Positions 31,049-41,200 of a stretch of DNA of 64,000 nucleotides are shown here, in pieces. The notes beneath the pieces are model-generated. The model saw nothing but the letters and a program-made list of their open reading frames with translations. It searched no databases and had not been told where the DNA came from. The stretch lies in NCBI RefSeq assembly GCF_029542625.1, contig NZ_CP120733.1, forward strand, positions 1,736,001 to 1,800,000, read 5' to 3'. The DNA is from Tepidibacter hydrothermalis (lineage in GTDB: Bacteria; Bacillota; Clostridia; Peptostreptococcales; Peptostreptococcaceae). Position 1 is the first letter of the stretch. Each line of letters begins with the position of its first letter. The translations under genes were made by a program, and so were the position numbers.

Positions 31049-32484
31049 TGGATATAAGTCATATAATAAATGCAGAACTTGGTGGGATATATGGAACTGC
31101 AGTTTTAAAAGACATGCAGGAGATAATAAATCTATATAATTTTTATGATGGTAAAGGACAAGACTGGAGGTTACCAGGTAACTTAGATTATAAACCAACT
31201 AAGCTTATTACCAACAAAGCTAAAAAGCTTATAAAAAAAGAAGCCAGGTTCATGTTCTCAAGAACTCCTGAAATAAATATTAATCCTTATGACAGAAAAG
31301 ATGAAGACTCAGCTAAGGAAATAAGTCAATTAGTTAATAAGGTGCTAAAAAAGAATAAATTTCCTGATAAACTTATCAAAGCAGCTAGAGATTGCTTTAT
31401 AGGTAAAAGAGTAGCACTTAAGCTTAATGCATCAGATAAATCAATAAAAGTAATGTTTAGGCCTTCACTTGAATTTGTATATGAAACCAATCCAGAGGAT
31501 ATAGATGATTTACAGAAAATCATCTTTTTTTATACTCAAAATAATGATGTAGATAAATCAAGGCAAAAGATCTGGAAGCAAAAATATGAAATGCTTAATG
31601 GCAAGTGTATTCTCAATGAAGGTGTGTATGATGGATATGGTAATTTGGTTGAAGTTACTTACCAAGATTATAATACTAACTTAGATTTTATACCTTGCTA
31701 TGTAATTGTTAATGATGGGCTTACAGGTGACTTGAATGGAGAATCTGACGTTGCTGAGATAGGAGACAATCAAGATAATTACAATAAGCTAAAATCAGAT
31801 GATGTAGATGCACTTAAATTTAACATGTTCCCTCAATTAGTTATTAAAAATGGTAGTCAAAAAACTCATGAGTCTATGAAGGTTGCTCCTGGAGCAAAGA
31901 TTGATTTGCAATCAGAAGATGAAGAACTAGATTCAGATGCTAAATATATAGAAAGTAGCTTCTCTTATGATTCAAGGTTTGAAAATACTATTAATCGTGT
32001 AAACAATGATATGCATGATGTTTTGAGTATTCCTAATGTATCACTAGAACAACTAAAAGGACTAATGCAATCAGGAAAAAGCATGAAGGCTTTATATTGG
32101 GAACTCATTGAAAGATGTGAAGAAAAATGGACTACATGGGGACCGGCTCTTGAGTGGATGACTGAAAAGATAATAGAACTAATCAAAATATATAAGCCTA
32201 AGAACTTAGGTGCAATAAATATTTCTGATATTGATTACTCTATAGCTATTGAACATCTATATCCAATACTTGAAGATGAAGAAACTGAAAGACTTAATGA
32301 TATAGCAGAGGTTCAAGCGCAGGTAAGAAGTAGAAAATCTTATATAGAAAAGTGGAATATAAATGAGGATGCAGATGGAGAACTTGAACAAATAGCAACA
32401 GAGCAGACACTACTCCAGGATGCATATCTTAAATCATCTAATGAAGAAATAAACAATTTAGAGGATGATATAAATGAAGAATAA
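31048..32484 (+). CDS. Phage portal protein (SPP1 gp6 type)
   Basis: 478 residues, GTG start with GGGGGCGAG upstream. The core with DWRLPGNLDYKPTKLITNKA, AKKLIKKEARFMFSRTPEI and SIPNVSLEQLKGLMQSGKS is typical of SPP1-like portals, followed by an acidic C-terminal tail. It forms the dodecameric channel for DNA. It overlaps the next gene by 11 nt. Confidence 0.92.
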   Translation: MDISHIINAELGGIYGTAVLKDMQEIINLYNFYDGKGQDWRLPGNLDYKPTKLITNKAKKLIKKEARFMFSRTPEININPYDRKDEDSAKEISQLVNKVLKKNKFPDKLIKAARDCFIGKRVALKLNASDKSIKVMFRPSLEFVYETNPEDIDDLQKIIFFYTQNNDVDKSRQKIWKQKYEMLNGKCILNEGVYDGYGNLVEVTYQDYNTNLDFIPCYVIVNDGLTGDLNGESDVAEIGDNQDNYNKLKSDDVDALKFNMFPQLVIKNGSQKTHESMKVAPGAKIDLQSEDEELDSDAKYIESSFSYDSRFENTINRVNNDMHDVLSIPNVSLEQLKGLMQSGKSMKALYWELIERCEEKWTTWGPALEWMTEKIIELIKIYKPKNLGAINISDIDYSIAIEHLYPILEDEETERLNDIAEVQAQVRSRKSYIEKWNINEDADGELEQIATEQTLLQDAYLKSSNEEINNLEDDINEE

Positions 32485-33457
32485 TCCAGAGTATCAGAGG
32501 TTTGCTAATGAGGCTAGAAAAAAGCAATTAAAGCTTATAAAAAAGGATTACATATTTATAAGAGACATATTTAAAGATGCATCTAAAAGGTTGGAAATAA
32601 AAGCAGTAAAAGCTAAAAGTGGTAGTCTTACAAAAAGATTTACACTGGATTATAAAAAGGCTATAGAAGAATCTTTGATAGAAGTTAGAAAGCAACTCTA
32701 TAACAATAATAAAAAGTCTATAGAAGAAGCTGCTAAGCATGCTAATGAAGTTCAATTAAGCTTTTTTAGTAAGTTGAATAATCAATATGAACTTGGAATG
32801 GATCAAACTTTTAAAACAGTTTTCTCTAGAGTTCCCAAAGGAGCTATAGCCGAGGTTCTTGATGGAAACTTATATAAAGATAACAAGGGTTTAAGTAAAA
32901 GAATATGGGGTGATATAAATGGTATAGATAAGGATATGAACTACATGATAACTAGAGCTATAGCAGAGAAAAAATCAGCTTATGAGTTATCTAAAGATAT
33001 TGAAAGATACATTAATCCAGAAGCTAAGAAGGATTGGGAATGGAATAAAATATATCCCAATACAAGAAAGAAGGTTGATTATAATGCTCAAAGACTTGCT
33101 AGAACATCAATAAATCATGCTTTTTTATCAGCTAATATAAGAAGTTGTAAAAGGAATCCATATGTAGAAGCTATGCATTGGGAATTATCTGCAAGCCACT
33201 ACGAAAGGCAGATAAAGCCTTTTGGAGAAGATGAATGTGATGATTATGCTAACCAAGATAACTATAACTTAGGTATAGGCAATTTTCCAGTAGAAAAGGT
33301 ACCACTACCACATCCACAGTGTTTATGTGTAGTATATGCAGTTATTCCTAAGAGTCTAGAAGAGATAGGTAGCGAACTAAGATCTTGGATAGATGGAGAA
33401 TCTAATTCGATGCTAGACAAACGGTATGAAAAGTATGGGTTAGAGTTTATAGATTAA
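32474..33457 (+). CDS. SPP1 gp7-like head morphogenesis/minor capsid protein
   Basis: 327 residues. The C-terminal half has the phage Mu F-like/gp7 domain: ARTSINHAFLSANIRSCKRN, HWELSASHYER, DECDDYA and PLPHPQCLCVVYAV with conserved Cys and His. It associates with the portal and procapsid. GGATGATATAAATG overlaps the portal end, indicating coupling. Confidence 0.9.
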   Translation: MKNNPEYQRFANEARKKQLKLIKKDYIFIRDIFKDASKRLEIKAVKAKSGSLTKRFTLDYKKAIEESLIEVRKQLYNNNKKSIEEAAKHANEVQLSFFSKLNNQYELGMDQTFKTVFSRVPKGAIAEVLDGNLYKDNKGLSKRIWGDINGIDKDMNYMITRAIAEKKSAYELSKDIERYINPEAKKDWEWNKIYPNTRKKVDYNAQRLARTSINHAFLSANIRSCKRNPYVEAMHWELSASHYERQIKPFGEDECDDYANQDNYNLGIGNFPVEKVPLPHPQCLCVVYAVIPKSLEEIGSELRSWIDGESNSMLDKRYEKYGLEFID

Positions 33458-33473
33458 GAAAGGGGAGTTATAT

Positions 33474-33764
33474 GTGAAAGTTTACTGTGATAATTGCAAA
33501 AGTGAATTTGTAATTGATAAGAAAGCTAGAAATCTTGAAAATGGAATAGAAGAACACTATTTTAATTGCCCAAATTGCGATAAAGAATATATAGCTTTTA
33601 GAACTAATTCAGAAACTAGAGAGATTCAAAAAAAATTACAAGACGAAATAGAGGAATGCAAAAAAGTTGCTTCAAAAGGCAATATTCAAGCAGCTAAGAA
33701 AAAGTGGAATAGAGTTCTAAAACTAAGAAAAAAACATAAAAAAGCCATGGCAAAGATAAATTGA
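33474..33764 (+). CDS. Small zinc-ribbon protein in the head cluster
   Basis: 96 residues, GTG start with GGGGAG upstream. The N-terminal CDNCKSEF and YFNCPNCDKEY give two CxxC pairs; the rest is a basic helical coil. The role in head assembly is unknown. The zinc ribbon recalls Com-like translation regulators, but nothing else supports that. Confidence 0.65.
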   Translation: MKVYCDNCKSEFVIDKKARNLENGIEEHYFNCPNCDKEYIAFRTNSETREIQKKLQDEIEECKKVASKGNIQAAKKKWNRVLKLRKKHKKAMAKIN

Positions 33765-33780
33765 AGAGGGAGGAATTTAA

Positions 33781-34380
33781 GTGGATTTATTAAAACAACT
33801 TAAAGAATTATTTGGTGAAGATATAGCAAAAAAAATAGTAGATACTTTGCAAACTAAAACAGATACTGAGCTTATCATAGATAATAAAAAAGAGCCTCAG
33901 TATATTAAAAAATCTGATTATGATAAAGCAGTGAGTGAAAGAGACAACTATAAGAGTAATTTTGAGGCTTTAGACAAAAATTTAAAATCTTTCAAAAAGA
34001 CTATAGGAGCTGAAAAGCTTGATGATATTAAATCTAAGTTTGAAACTTTAGAAAAAGATTTAAATAACAGTAAACAAACTATAAAGAATCAGGAATTTAA
34101 TTTCAATTTAGAAAAAGCAATTTTAGGTACTAAACCAAAAGATATAGCTGATATATTACCACATATCAAAAAGGATTCTTTAGCTCATAAAAATGGCGAG
34201 TTCATTGGTTTAGATGAACAGATTAAGAACCTTAAAGAAAGTAAAGCATATTTATTTGAAGAAGATAATGCTCCAGGTAATTTAGGTGGCCCTGGAAATC
34301 CAGCTAGAGGAAATACTGGACTGGATAATACAACACAAGATAATTTTGATGAAGTGATATTAAGTAATCGTATAAGATAA
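33781..34380 (+). CDS. Phage scaffolding protein (GP20-like)
   Basis: 199 residues, GTG start. Highly charged coiled coil (about 50-120) followed by KAILGTKPKDIADILPHIKK and a Gly-rich NLGGPGNPARGNTG tail, as in GP20-type scaffolds. It directs procapsid assembly and precedes the major capsid gene. Confidence 0.88.
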   Translation: MDLLKQLKELFGEDIAKKIVDTLQTKTDTELIIDNKKEPQYIKKSDYDKAVSERDNYKSNFEALDKNLKSFKKTIGAEKLDDIKSKFETLEKDLNNSKQTIKNQEFNFNLEKAILGTKPKDIADILPHIKKDSLAHKNGEFIGLDEQIKNLKESKAYLFEEDNAPGNLGGPGNPARGNTGLDNTTQDNFDEVILSNRIR

Positions 34381-34393
34381 GGGGGAATTTTAA

Positions 34394-35359
34394 ATGAATA
34401 AAATGATTAAGAACAAACCTAATTTAAAAATAAATTTACAGTTATTTGCTGCAGTTGGTGATAATGCAGTTATGCAAGATGCAAGAACAGGAAATGTTCC
34501 AACAGAGCAATCTAAATTAATTATTCAGGATTTTGTAAAAGGTTCTGCGGTGATGGGACTTGCAAAATATGAAAAAATGACTAAGCCTAAAAAAGAATTT
34601 ACATATCTAGCCGATGGTGTAGGAGCTTATTGGGTGAATGAAGGTCAAAAGATAGGAGTATCAAAACCTACTTGGTTAAAGGCTGAAATGGAAGCTAAAA
34701 AGCTAGGAGTAATTATTCCTGTAACAAATGAAGCTTTAAACTGGTCAGTACCTGAGTTCTTTGCTAATATGAGATCTGCTGTAGCAGAAGCTTTTTATAC
34801 TAAATTCGACCAAGCTACATTATTTGGAAATGATTCTCCTTATGCTTCAGGTCAAAATATTTGGGCAAATATCATAACAGCAGGTAATAAGTTAGAAGAA
34901 GGATCTACTAAAAAAGGCTTAGGTACAGAAAGTTCTAAGCTTATGTCTATGATAGAATTGGAAGATAAAGAGCCTAATGGCTGGACAACTACTATAAGGT
35001 TTAAAGATGCTCTAAGGACTGCAAAAGATGAACTTGGAAATCCATTGTTTAAAGATAAGACAAAAGCAGAGCCTGCAACACTTCATGGTTTGCCAATAGG
35101 ATATGTTAAGTCTAAGTCATGGGACCATAAAAAAGCTAGAGTAATAACAGGCGATTGGGATTATGCTAGATATGGAATTCTTAAAAATATGGAATATAAA
35201 ATATCAGAAGATGCAACTTTAGATGTATTAGGAGAAGATGGAAAGCCTATAAACTTATTCGAGAGAGATATGGTTGCTTTAAGAGTAACTATGCATGTTG
35301 CTTTTATGGTACTAAAAGAAGGTGCATTCTCTGCATTGACTCCAAAGGCAGGTGAATAA
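34394..35359 (+). CDS. Major capsid protein (HK97 fold)
   Basis: 321 residues. The N terminus KINLQLFA is the usual beginning of this clostridial major capsid group. GGGGG precedes the ATG. Core features include FTYLADGVGAYWVNEGQKIG, VIIPVTNEALNWSVPEF and a C-terminal ERDMVALRVTMHVAFMVLKE. No scaffold fusion is seen, consistent with the separate scaffold gene at 33781. Confidence 0.93.
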   Translation: MNKMIKNKPNLKINLQLFAAVGDNAVMQDARTGNVPTEQSKLIIQDFVKGSAVMGLAKYEKMTKPKKEFTYLADGVGAYWVNEGQKIGVSKPTWLKAEMEAKKLGVIIPVTNEALNWSVPEFFANMRSAVAEAFYTKFDQATLFGNDSPYASGQNIWANIITAGNKLEEGSTKKGLGTESSKLMSMIELEDKEPNGWTTTIRFKDALRTAKDELGNPLFKDKTKAEPATLHGLPIGYVKSKSWDHKKARVITGDWDYARYGILKNMEYKISEDATLDVLGEDGKPINLFERDMVALRVTMHVAFMVLKEGAFSALTPKAGE

Positions 35360-35360
35360 A

Positions 35361-35609
35361 ATGAAAATTAAAAGAAGTGATGGAAAAATATTTAATGTTA
35401 CAGAAAAGGCTTATACTTTAGTGTATAAGCCTTTAGGTTTTTCTATAGTAAATGATGATTTGGAAGAAGGGGATCATCAAGAAGTGAACTATAAAAAAAT
35501 GAAGGTAGACCAACTTAAAATATTAGCTCAAGAAAAGGGAATTGAAGGTTCTGATGATATGAAAAAAGATGAGCTTATTGAAGCTCTAGAAAGTGAAGGT
35601 GGTGAGTAA
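35361..35609 (+). CDS. Small head protein with C-terminal SAP/HeH-like helix-extended-helix
   Basis: 82 residues from the ATG at 35361 (AGGTG upstream). An N-terminal beta region is followed by KKMKVDQLKILAQEKGIEG then DDMKKDELIEALE, a helix-extended-helix motif of the SAP/HeH type common in small proteins next to the capsid gene. It may decorate the head or bind DNA. Confidence 0.7.
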   Translation: MKIKRSDGKIFNVTEKAYTLVYKPLGFSIVNDDLEEGDHQEVNYKKMKVDQLKILAQEKGIEGSDDMKKDELIEALESEGGE

Positions 35610-35610
35610 T

Positions 35611-35898
35611 ATGGGAGTGACTTCTGAAAAAAAACAAGAACTTTTAAAAGTATTAAAATTCAACCTTAGAGAAAGTAAGAAAAAAGCTTTTGAGGATGAT
35701 GAGCTTGAGTTGCTTCTTCAAAAAAATAATTATGATGTTGAAAAAGCATCTTATGAAGGCTTATTAATAAAAGCAGAAAATACTGCTATAAAATTGCCTG
35801 GACTAGATATTCCATCTTCTCAAAAGTATTTTCTAAGACTTGCCAAACTATACAGACCATCTTCATCAAGTTGTATGAAAAGGGCGGATGAGAGATGA
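35611..35898 (+). CDS. Head-tail connector protein (gp6/gp15-like)
   Basis: 95 residues from the ATG at 35611 (GGTGGTGAG upstream). Helical, with DDELELLLQKNNYDVEKASYE, typical of small head-tail adaptors in this gene position. It should join the portal ring. It overlaps the next gene by 4 nt. Confidence 0.7.
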   Translation: MGVTSEKKQELLKVLKFNLRESKKKAFEDDELELLLQKNNYDVEKASYEGLLIKAENTAIKLPGLDIPSSQKYFLRLAKLYRPSSSSCMKRADER

Positions 35899-36257
35899 TA
35901 GATGTTAAAAGCATTCAAGAAAATATAATTGCTTCTATAACTGAAGTTGGAGCTGCAGAGGAAGTTACAATTCAAAGAAAGCAACTTGATAAATATAAAC
36001 AGCCCATGAAAGAGTCTTTAGAGGTATGTACCCTGAAAGGCTTTTATTATGCTAAAAATTCATATTTCAACATCCATATAGATAATGGTGGAACTGTTAA
36101 CACAGGAAAAAGAGAATATCTTTTAATAGTTCTGGAGGAAGAAGGTCAAAAAGTTCAGGAAGGAGACTTCTTTGAAAGAAAAGGAGTTAAATATAAAATT
36201 GCAGACTTGGGAGAAATAAGAGGCATTATAAATAATATGCTTCTTGAAAGGATATAA
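35895..36257 (+). CDS. Head closure/stopper protein (putative)
   Basis: 120 residues, mostly beta, with RKGVKYKIADLGEIRGI near the C terminus, as in SPP1 gp16-type head completion proteins. The call relies mainly on its place in the standard connector order. ATGA overlaps the upstream gene. Confidence 0.65.
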   Translation: MIDVKSIQENIIASITEVGAAEEVTIQRKQLDKYKQPMKESLEVCTLKGFYYAKNSYFNIHIDNGGTVNTGKREYLLIVLEEEGQKVQEGDFFERKGVKYKIADLGEIRGIINNMLLERI

Positions 36258-36261
36258 TCTA

Positions 36262-36606
36262 ATGAGTTTTAGAATGGATATTACAGGAGCATTAAAAGGA
36301 CTTGCAGAAGCTGAACTAAAAATGAAAGCTGCAGTTGGGCTTTATGCTAATACTGCTGGTAAAAAGTTAGAAGGTTATGCAAAACAAAATGCTCCCTGGA
36401 CCGATCATACTGCACAGGCAAGACAAAGCATCCAGGGTGGACATGAATGGCAAGGAAACAAATGTAATATATTTGTGGCTGGGAATAAAGAATACTCTCC
36501 ATTCTTGGAGTTTTGTAATGAGGGAAAATATGCGATTTTATATCCTACAGTACGAAATTATTCTGCAGAGATAATTCTTGGTATGCAAAATTTACTTGGA
36601 AAGTAG
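36262..36606 (+). CDS. HK97 gp10-like tail completion protein
   Basis: 114 residues from the ATG at 36262. The GKKLEGYAKQNAPWTDHTAQ then ARQSIQGG region is characteristic of HK97-gp10 family proteins. It completes the tail or neck end. Confidence 0.82.
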   Translation: MSFRMDITGALKGLAEAELKMKAAVGLYANTAGKKLEGYAKQNAPWTDHTAQARQSIQGGHEWQGNKCNIFVAGNKEYSPFLEFCNEGKYAILYPTVRNYSAEIILGMQNLLGK

Positions 36607-36614
36607 GTCTTTAA

Positions 36615-36956
36615 ATGATAGAAAAAGTATTTGATCTTTTAGAATCAAAGGGGCTTGATGTATACTTCCCAGGTCAAAAAGAAGGATTATGCGAAAGTGA
36701 ATATATAGTTGTCAAAGACGGTGGACAGAATCATCTTGCTGGAACTAATAAACTTGGATATGCAACTATAGATTTATATATCTATACTCCTTTAGCTAAA
36801 TACACTAGACTTAGTTCTTTATCAAAAGAAGTAAAAGAATCTATGAAAGAACATAGTTATTTAAAACCATCAGGAAATGAAAGTCCTTCCATGATAGACG
36901 ATAAAAGGAAAGCTCATGTTAAAAAAATAGAATATGTTACAACTAAAAAATTATAG
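36615..36956 (+). CDS. Tail terminator/minor capsid-like protein (putative)
   Basis: 113 residues, an alpha/beta protein with DVYFPGQKEG, ATIDLYIYTPL and a basic C terminus. Position between gp10-like and the major tail gene points to the tail terminator. No diagnostic motif was found. Confidence 0.65.
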   Translation: MIEKVFDLLESKGLDVYFPGQKEGLCESEYIVVKDGGQNHLAGTNKLGYATIDLYIYTPLAKYTRLSSLSKEVKESMKEHSYLKPSGNESPSMIDDKRKAHVKKIEYVTTKKL

Positions 36957-36970
36957 AAAGAGTGATATAA

Positions 36971-37543
36971 ATGGGTGATACCGTAGCGAAAAGTTTACCA
37001 CTTGCAGATATTGTTTTAGCTGAAATTGTAACAGAAGAAACAACTCCTGTTACTTATAAATTTAAAACTGCATCTGAATGTAAATTAAGCCCAAAGCTTA
37101 GTAAAGGAAAAGAAAAAATCTTGAGAATTAAAAATACTATTCATTCAAAATCTAAAACGAAAGATATTTGTATAGGAATGGATCTAACTTTAAAAGATAA
37201 TGTATTTACTCCTGATGTTTTTGCTCTTGTTGATGGAGGAACTATTACTTATGACAAGGGTAATTCTGAAAAATTTACTTATGAAGCTCCACAAACAGGT
37301 AAAGAAGTTAAAAGAACAAAATTCAAACTAAATCTTTATACTGCAAAAAAAGACTCTGCTGGAGAAATAACAGGTTATGTTAAGTTATCGTACCCACATT
37401 GCGAGGGAACACCAGTTAGTTTCAATTTAAAAGATGAAGATTTTATGGTCCCTCAAATGAAAATAGAGAGTGCTCCAGGTATGGGAGAGTCACCATATTC
37501 AATCGAATATTTAGCACTAGATGAACTGACTATTCCAGCATAA
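36971..37543 (+). CDS. Major tail protein
   Basis: 190 residues, predicted all-beta (ECKLSPKLSKGKEKILRIKN, VDGGTITYDKG, KRTKFKLNLYTAKKD), ending in SPYSIEYLALDELTIPA. Size, fold and position before the tail chaperone and tape measure genes make it the tail tube protein. Confidence 0.85.
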   Translation: MGDTVAKSLPLADIVLAEIVTEETTPVTYKFKTASECKLSPKLSKGKEKILRIKNTIHSKSKTKDICIGMDLTLKDNVFTPDVFALVDGGTITYDKGNSEKFTYEAPQTGKEVKRTKFKLNLYTAKKDSAGEITGYVKLSYPHCEGTPVSFNLKDEDFMVPQMKIESAPGMGESPYSIEYLALDELTIPA

Positions 37544-37604
37544 ATTAAAGTCCCTTTTTTAAGGGGCTTATTTAATTTGAAAAATAATTATAGGGGTGAT
37601 TAAT

Positions 37605-38042
37605 ATGAATAACAATTTACAAGTTACAAGTATGGAAGATATTAAAAATAGTTTTATGAAAGTTATTGAGCTTCCAGGATGGGATGAGAAGCCTTTTATA
37701 TGCAAAGTTAAAAGAGTAGGTATTTTAGGGCTTGCACAAGAAGGAAAAATCCCTAATACATTAATGTCACTTGCTACGGATATGTTCAATAAAAAGGTTG
37801 ACCCAGAAAGTACAGATTTAAATGATATGATAGCAATATTTGATGTAATGGCTCAAGAAACTCTTGTTGAACCAAATTATGAAGATTTGAAAAACGCTAG
37901 TATAAAATTAACTGATCAACAGCTTATGGAATTATTTTCATTTTCTCAACAGGGGGTGAACGGACTTAAAAACTTTCATCACAAGTCCAAAGATACTGAC
38001 AATAATCCAAATAAGTCAGATGTCGGGGGAAAGACCGAGTAA
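37605..38042 (+). CDS. Tail assembly chaperone, gpG-like part
   Basis: 145 residues from the ATG at 37605 (GGGGTG upstream). Its C-terminal end overlaps a second frame, 38020-38208, at a run of five G (38025-38029). As in lambda G/GT and other phages, a programmed shift should yield a longer fusion. It acts in tape-measure folding and tail-tube assembly. Confidence 0.8.
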   Translation: MNNNLQVTSMEDIKNSFMKVIELPGWDEKPFICKVKRVGILGLAQEGKIPNTLMSLATDMFNKKVDPESTDLNDMIAIFDVMAQETLVEPNYEDLKNASIKLTDQQLMELFSFSQQGVNGLKNFHHKSKDTDNNPNKSDVGGKTE

Positions 38043-38208
38043 AATTTTAAATATTGAAGATTCTTATACTGCTTTTTGTTTCGATGAAGCAGTATTTTTT
38101 ATTATATCTCAAATTAAGGAAGGCAATGAACCTACCTTTGAGGGTGAGTCTAAGACAAAGCAAGGTAATGAAAATACTTTGAGTTGGCTTCAACACCACA
38201 GAGGGTAG
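38025..38208 (+). CDS. Tail assembly chaperone frameshift extension, gpT-like part
   Basis: A 58-60 codon frame (KILNIEDSYTAFCFDEAVFF ... NTLSWLQHHRG) overlaps the end of the gpG-like gene and lies +1 (equal to -2) to it. It lacks its own RBS. The sequence GTC GGG GGA AAG permits a +1 slip of GGG or a -2 slip on the G-run. Expression is expected only as a fusion with 37605-38042. Confidence 0.7.
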
Positions 38209-38225
38209 AAAGGTAGGTGGCAAAT

Positions 38226-41200
38226 TTGATAAATGCAGGAACTGTTGCAAGTTATTTGATGTTAGATACAAATAACTTTAGTTCTGGAATACAAAGAGCT
38301 GGGAGACAATTGCAACAATTTCAAAATGAATCTAATACTTTAGGAGACAATTTGAATCTTTTAGGAGGAGCACTGACTGATATGGGGGCAACTCTTACAA
38401 AGTCGGTTACTCTTCCAATAGCAGCAATAGGAACTGCTGTTACAGTTGTTTCAGCTAACTTTGAATCAGCTATGAGTGAGGTTTCAGCAATAACAGGAGC
38501 AACAGGACAAGACTTCATGGAGTTAGAAGATACTGCAAAAAGTCTCGGAGCAACAACTCAATTTTCAGCAAGTGAAGCTGCTGATGGTATGAAGTATCTT
38601 GGTATGGCTGGAATGGAAACTAATGAAATTATAGGAGCTATGCCAGGATTATTGGACCTTGCAGCAGCAAGTGGAACTGATCTTGGAATAACTGCAGATA
38701 TAGTTTCGGATGCTTTGTCTGCATTTGGAATGGAAGCACAAGAATCTGGGCATTTAGCAGATATTATGGCAAAGGCTAGTTCTAGTGCAAACACTAATGT
38801 TCAAATGCTTGGAGAATCTTTTAAATATGCAGCACCTGTAGCTGCTGCATTTGGAATGAGTGCTGAAGAAACCACTTCTGCACTTGCGATGATGGCAAAT
38901 GCAGGAATTAAAGCAAGTCAGGGTGGTACAACATTAAGAGCTTCATTGACTAATCTAGCAAAGCCAACTGAAAAAGCTGAGGCATGGCTTGATAAGCTAA
39001 AGGTAACTACTACAGATGCATATGGAAATATGCTGCCATTCAATGAGATAATGGGCAAATTAAGAAATAGTTTCGGAGATTTAACAGAAGAACAAAAGTT
39101 ACAAGCCACAACTGCTATTTTTGGAAAACAAGCTATGTCTGGAATGCTTGCAGTCCTTAACACTTCAACCGAAGATTTTGAGGATTATACTGAAGGGCTT
39201 GAGAATTCAGATGGTAGTGCACAAAAAATGGCCGAAACTATGAATAATAATTTAAGTGGTGCTATAAAGATGCTTCAAAGTGCCCTTGAAGGTGCTTCTA
39301 TTTCTCTAGGTGAAACTCTAATTCCTATGATAAGAGATGTTGTTGAATGGATTAATGAATGGGTTAATGAATTTAATAGCCTAGATAAGAGCACAAAGGA
39401 AGCTATAGTTAAAGTTGGATTGTTAGTTGGAGCTCTTGGACCATTACTACTCATTGGAGGAAAATTATTTACTTTAATAGGATCAATATCAAATGGTATT
39501 GGCATGGCTTCAGGTGTATTCACTACAGTATCAGGTGTAGTTACAAACTTTGGTTCAGCTATGGCATTTGCTGGTGGTGGTATTCAAGGCTTTGGATATG
39601 GCGTATATGCAACTCTAGGACCTTTAGGACTTGCTCTTGCTGGTATTACTGCTTTAGGTGTAGCAGTCTACGGTTTGTATAATTATTTCAGTCAAGATGC
39701 TATTCCAGAAGTTGAAAGATTTGGTCCTGAAGTTTCTGAAAGTACTCAGAAAGCAGTCGGAGCTTTTCTTGATCTGAATGATACTGCTACAGTTTCACTA
39801 AATGAACTTAGCTGGTCTGGTAAAAAAGTTACTAAGGATATGGCTGATTCAATAAGTTCTAATTTTGATGGTATGGCTAAATCTATTAATTATGAGCTTC
39901 AAGAAGCTAAAGAAAAAGGAGTTAAATCCCTTAAGGATTTATTCAAAGAGTCTAGTGAAATTTCAAAAGAAGAACAGAAAAGTATGCTTGATACTTTAAA
40001 AAAAGGATATGACTCACAGATAAATTTGAACAAAGAAGGCACAAAAAAAATAAATGAAATTTTAAATAAAGCTGCTCAAGAAAATAGAGAGTTAAAAGAT
40101 TCTGAAAGAAAAGAAATAGATAAAATCGAAAAATCTATGGTTGATTCAGGGATTAAGCTTCTCTCAAATAGTGAGCAAGAGCAATTGGCAATAATGGAAA
40201 GAATGAGGTCTAATGCAAAGGATCTCTCAGCAAGACAAGCAGCAGAGATTGTTCAAAATAGTGTTAAGCAAAAAGAAGAAACAATAAAAAATGCAGAACA
40301 GGAATACAATGAAAGATTGAAACAAGCTGCATTACTTAGACAACAAGGGACAAAAGAAGCTAACGAAATGGCTGACAAAATAGTTGAAGAAGCTAAAAGG
40401 CAAAGAGATGAATCAATTACACATGCCGAAGAGATGCACTCAAAAGTTGTAGAAGAAGCTAAAAAACAGTCTGCAGAGCATGTGAATGAAGTTGATTGGT
40501 CTACAGGCGAAATATTAAGTAAATGGGAATTGTTCAGGAATAATTGGTCAGACATAGATGAAAGAGCAAACGAATTTATTGTAAATGGTATAAAAAATAC
40601 TGTAAAAGCAATTACAGATGGAATTGAGGATTTAGGAAATTGGATACATAAAAAAGGTACTGATTTTGATAAAAAGGTAAATGCAAAAATAGAAGAGGCT
40701 AAATTATGGGGTAGCAATTTAATAGATATGTTCACTGATGGTATTAAAAGTAAAGTGGCCAATGTTAAAAAGACTATTTCCGATATTGGCCAAACTATAA
40801 AAGATTATCTTGGATTTAGTTCTCCTACCAAAAAAGGAGCTTGCAGTAATTCAGATCAGTGGGCACCAAATTTTATGAATATGTTCACTGATGGTATTAA
40901 AAAGAATAAGCATAAGGTCAAAAAAGCTTCTGAAGATGTAGCAAAGGTTGTGGCTGATTCTCTAAATAAAGTTAATAGATATGTTAAGAATACAGTTTCG
41001 ATAATGGATAAAAAATTTGAGCTGTGGAAATTAAAAAATAAAGAAGTCAAAGACAGTTCAATCTTATTATCAAAACAAATGGAGCTACAGCAGAAAAAAC
41101 ATGAAGCTTTGAATGAGCAGATTGATAATACCCATCAAGCTCTTGAGATAGTAACCAAAAAGTATGGTGAGAACTCATATGAAGCTCAGGAACTGCAGTT

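Noticed and set aside
38918-41050. Several minus-strand open frames under the tape measure gene
   Set aside because: They are shadows of the 1245-codon tape measure gene, have no RBS and no family resemblance.
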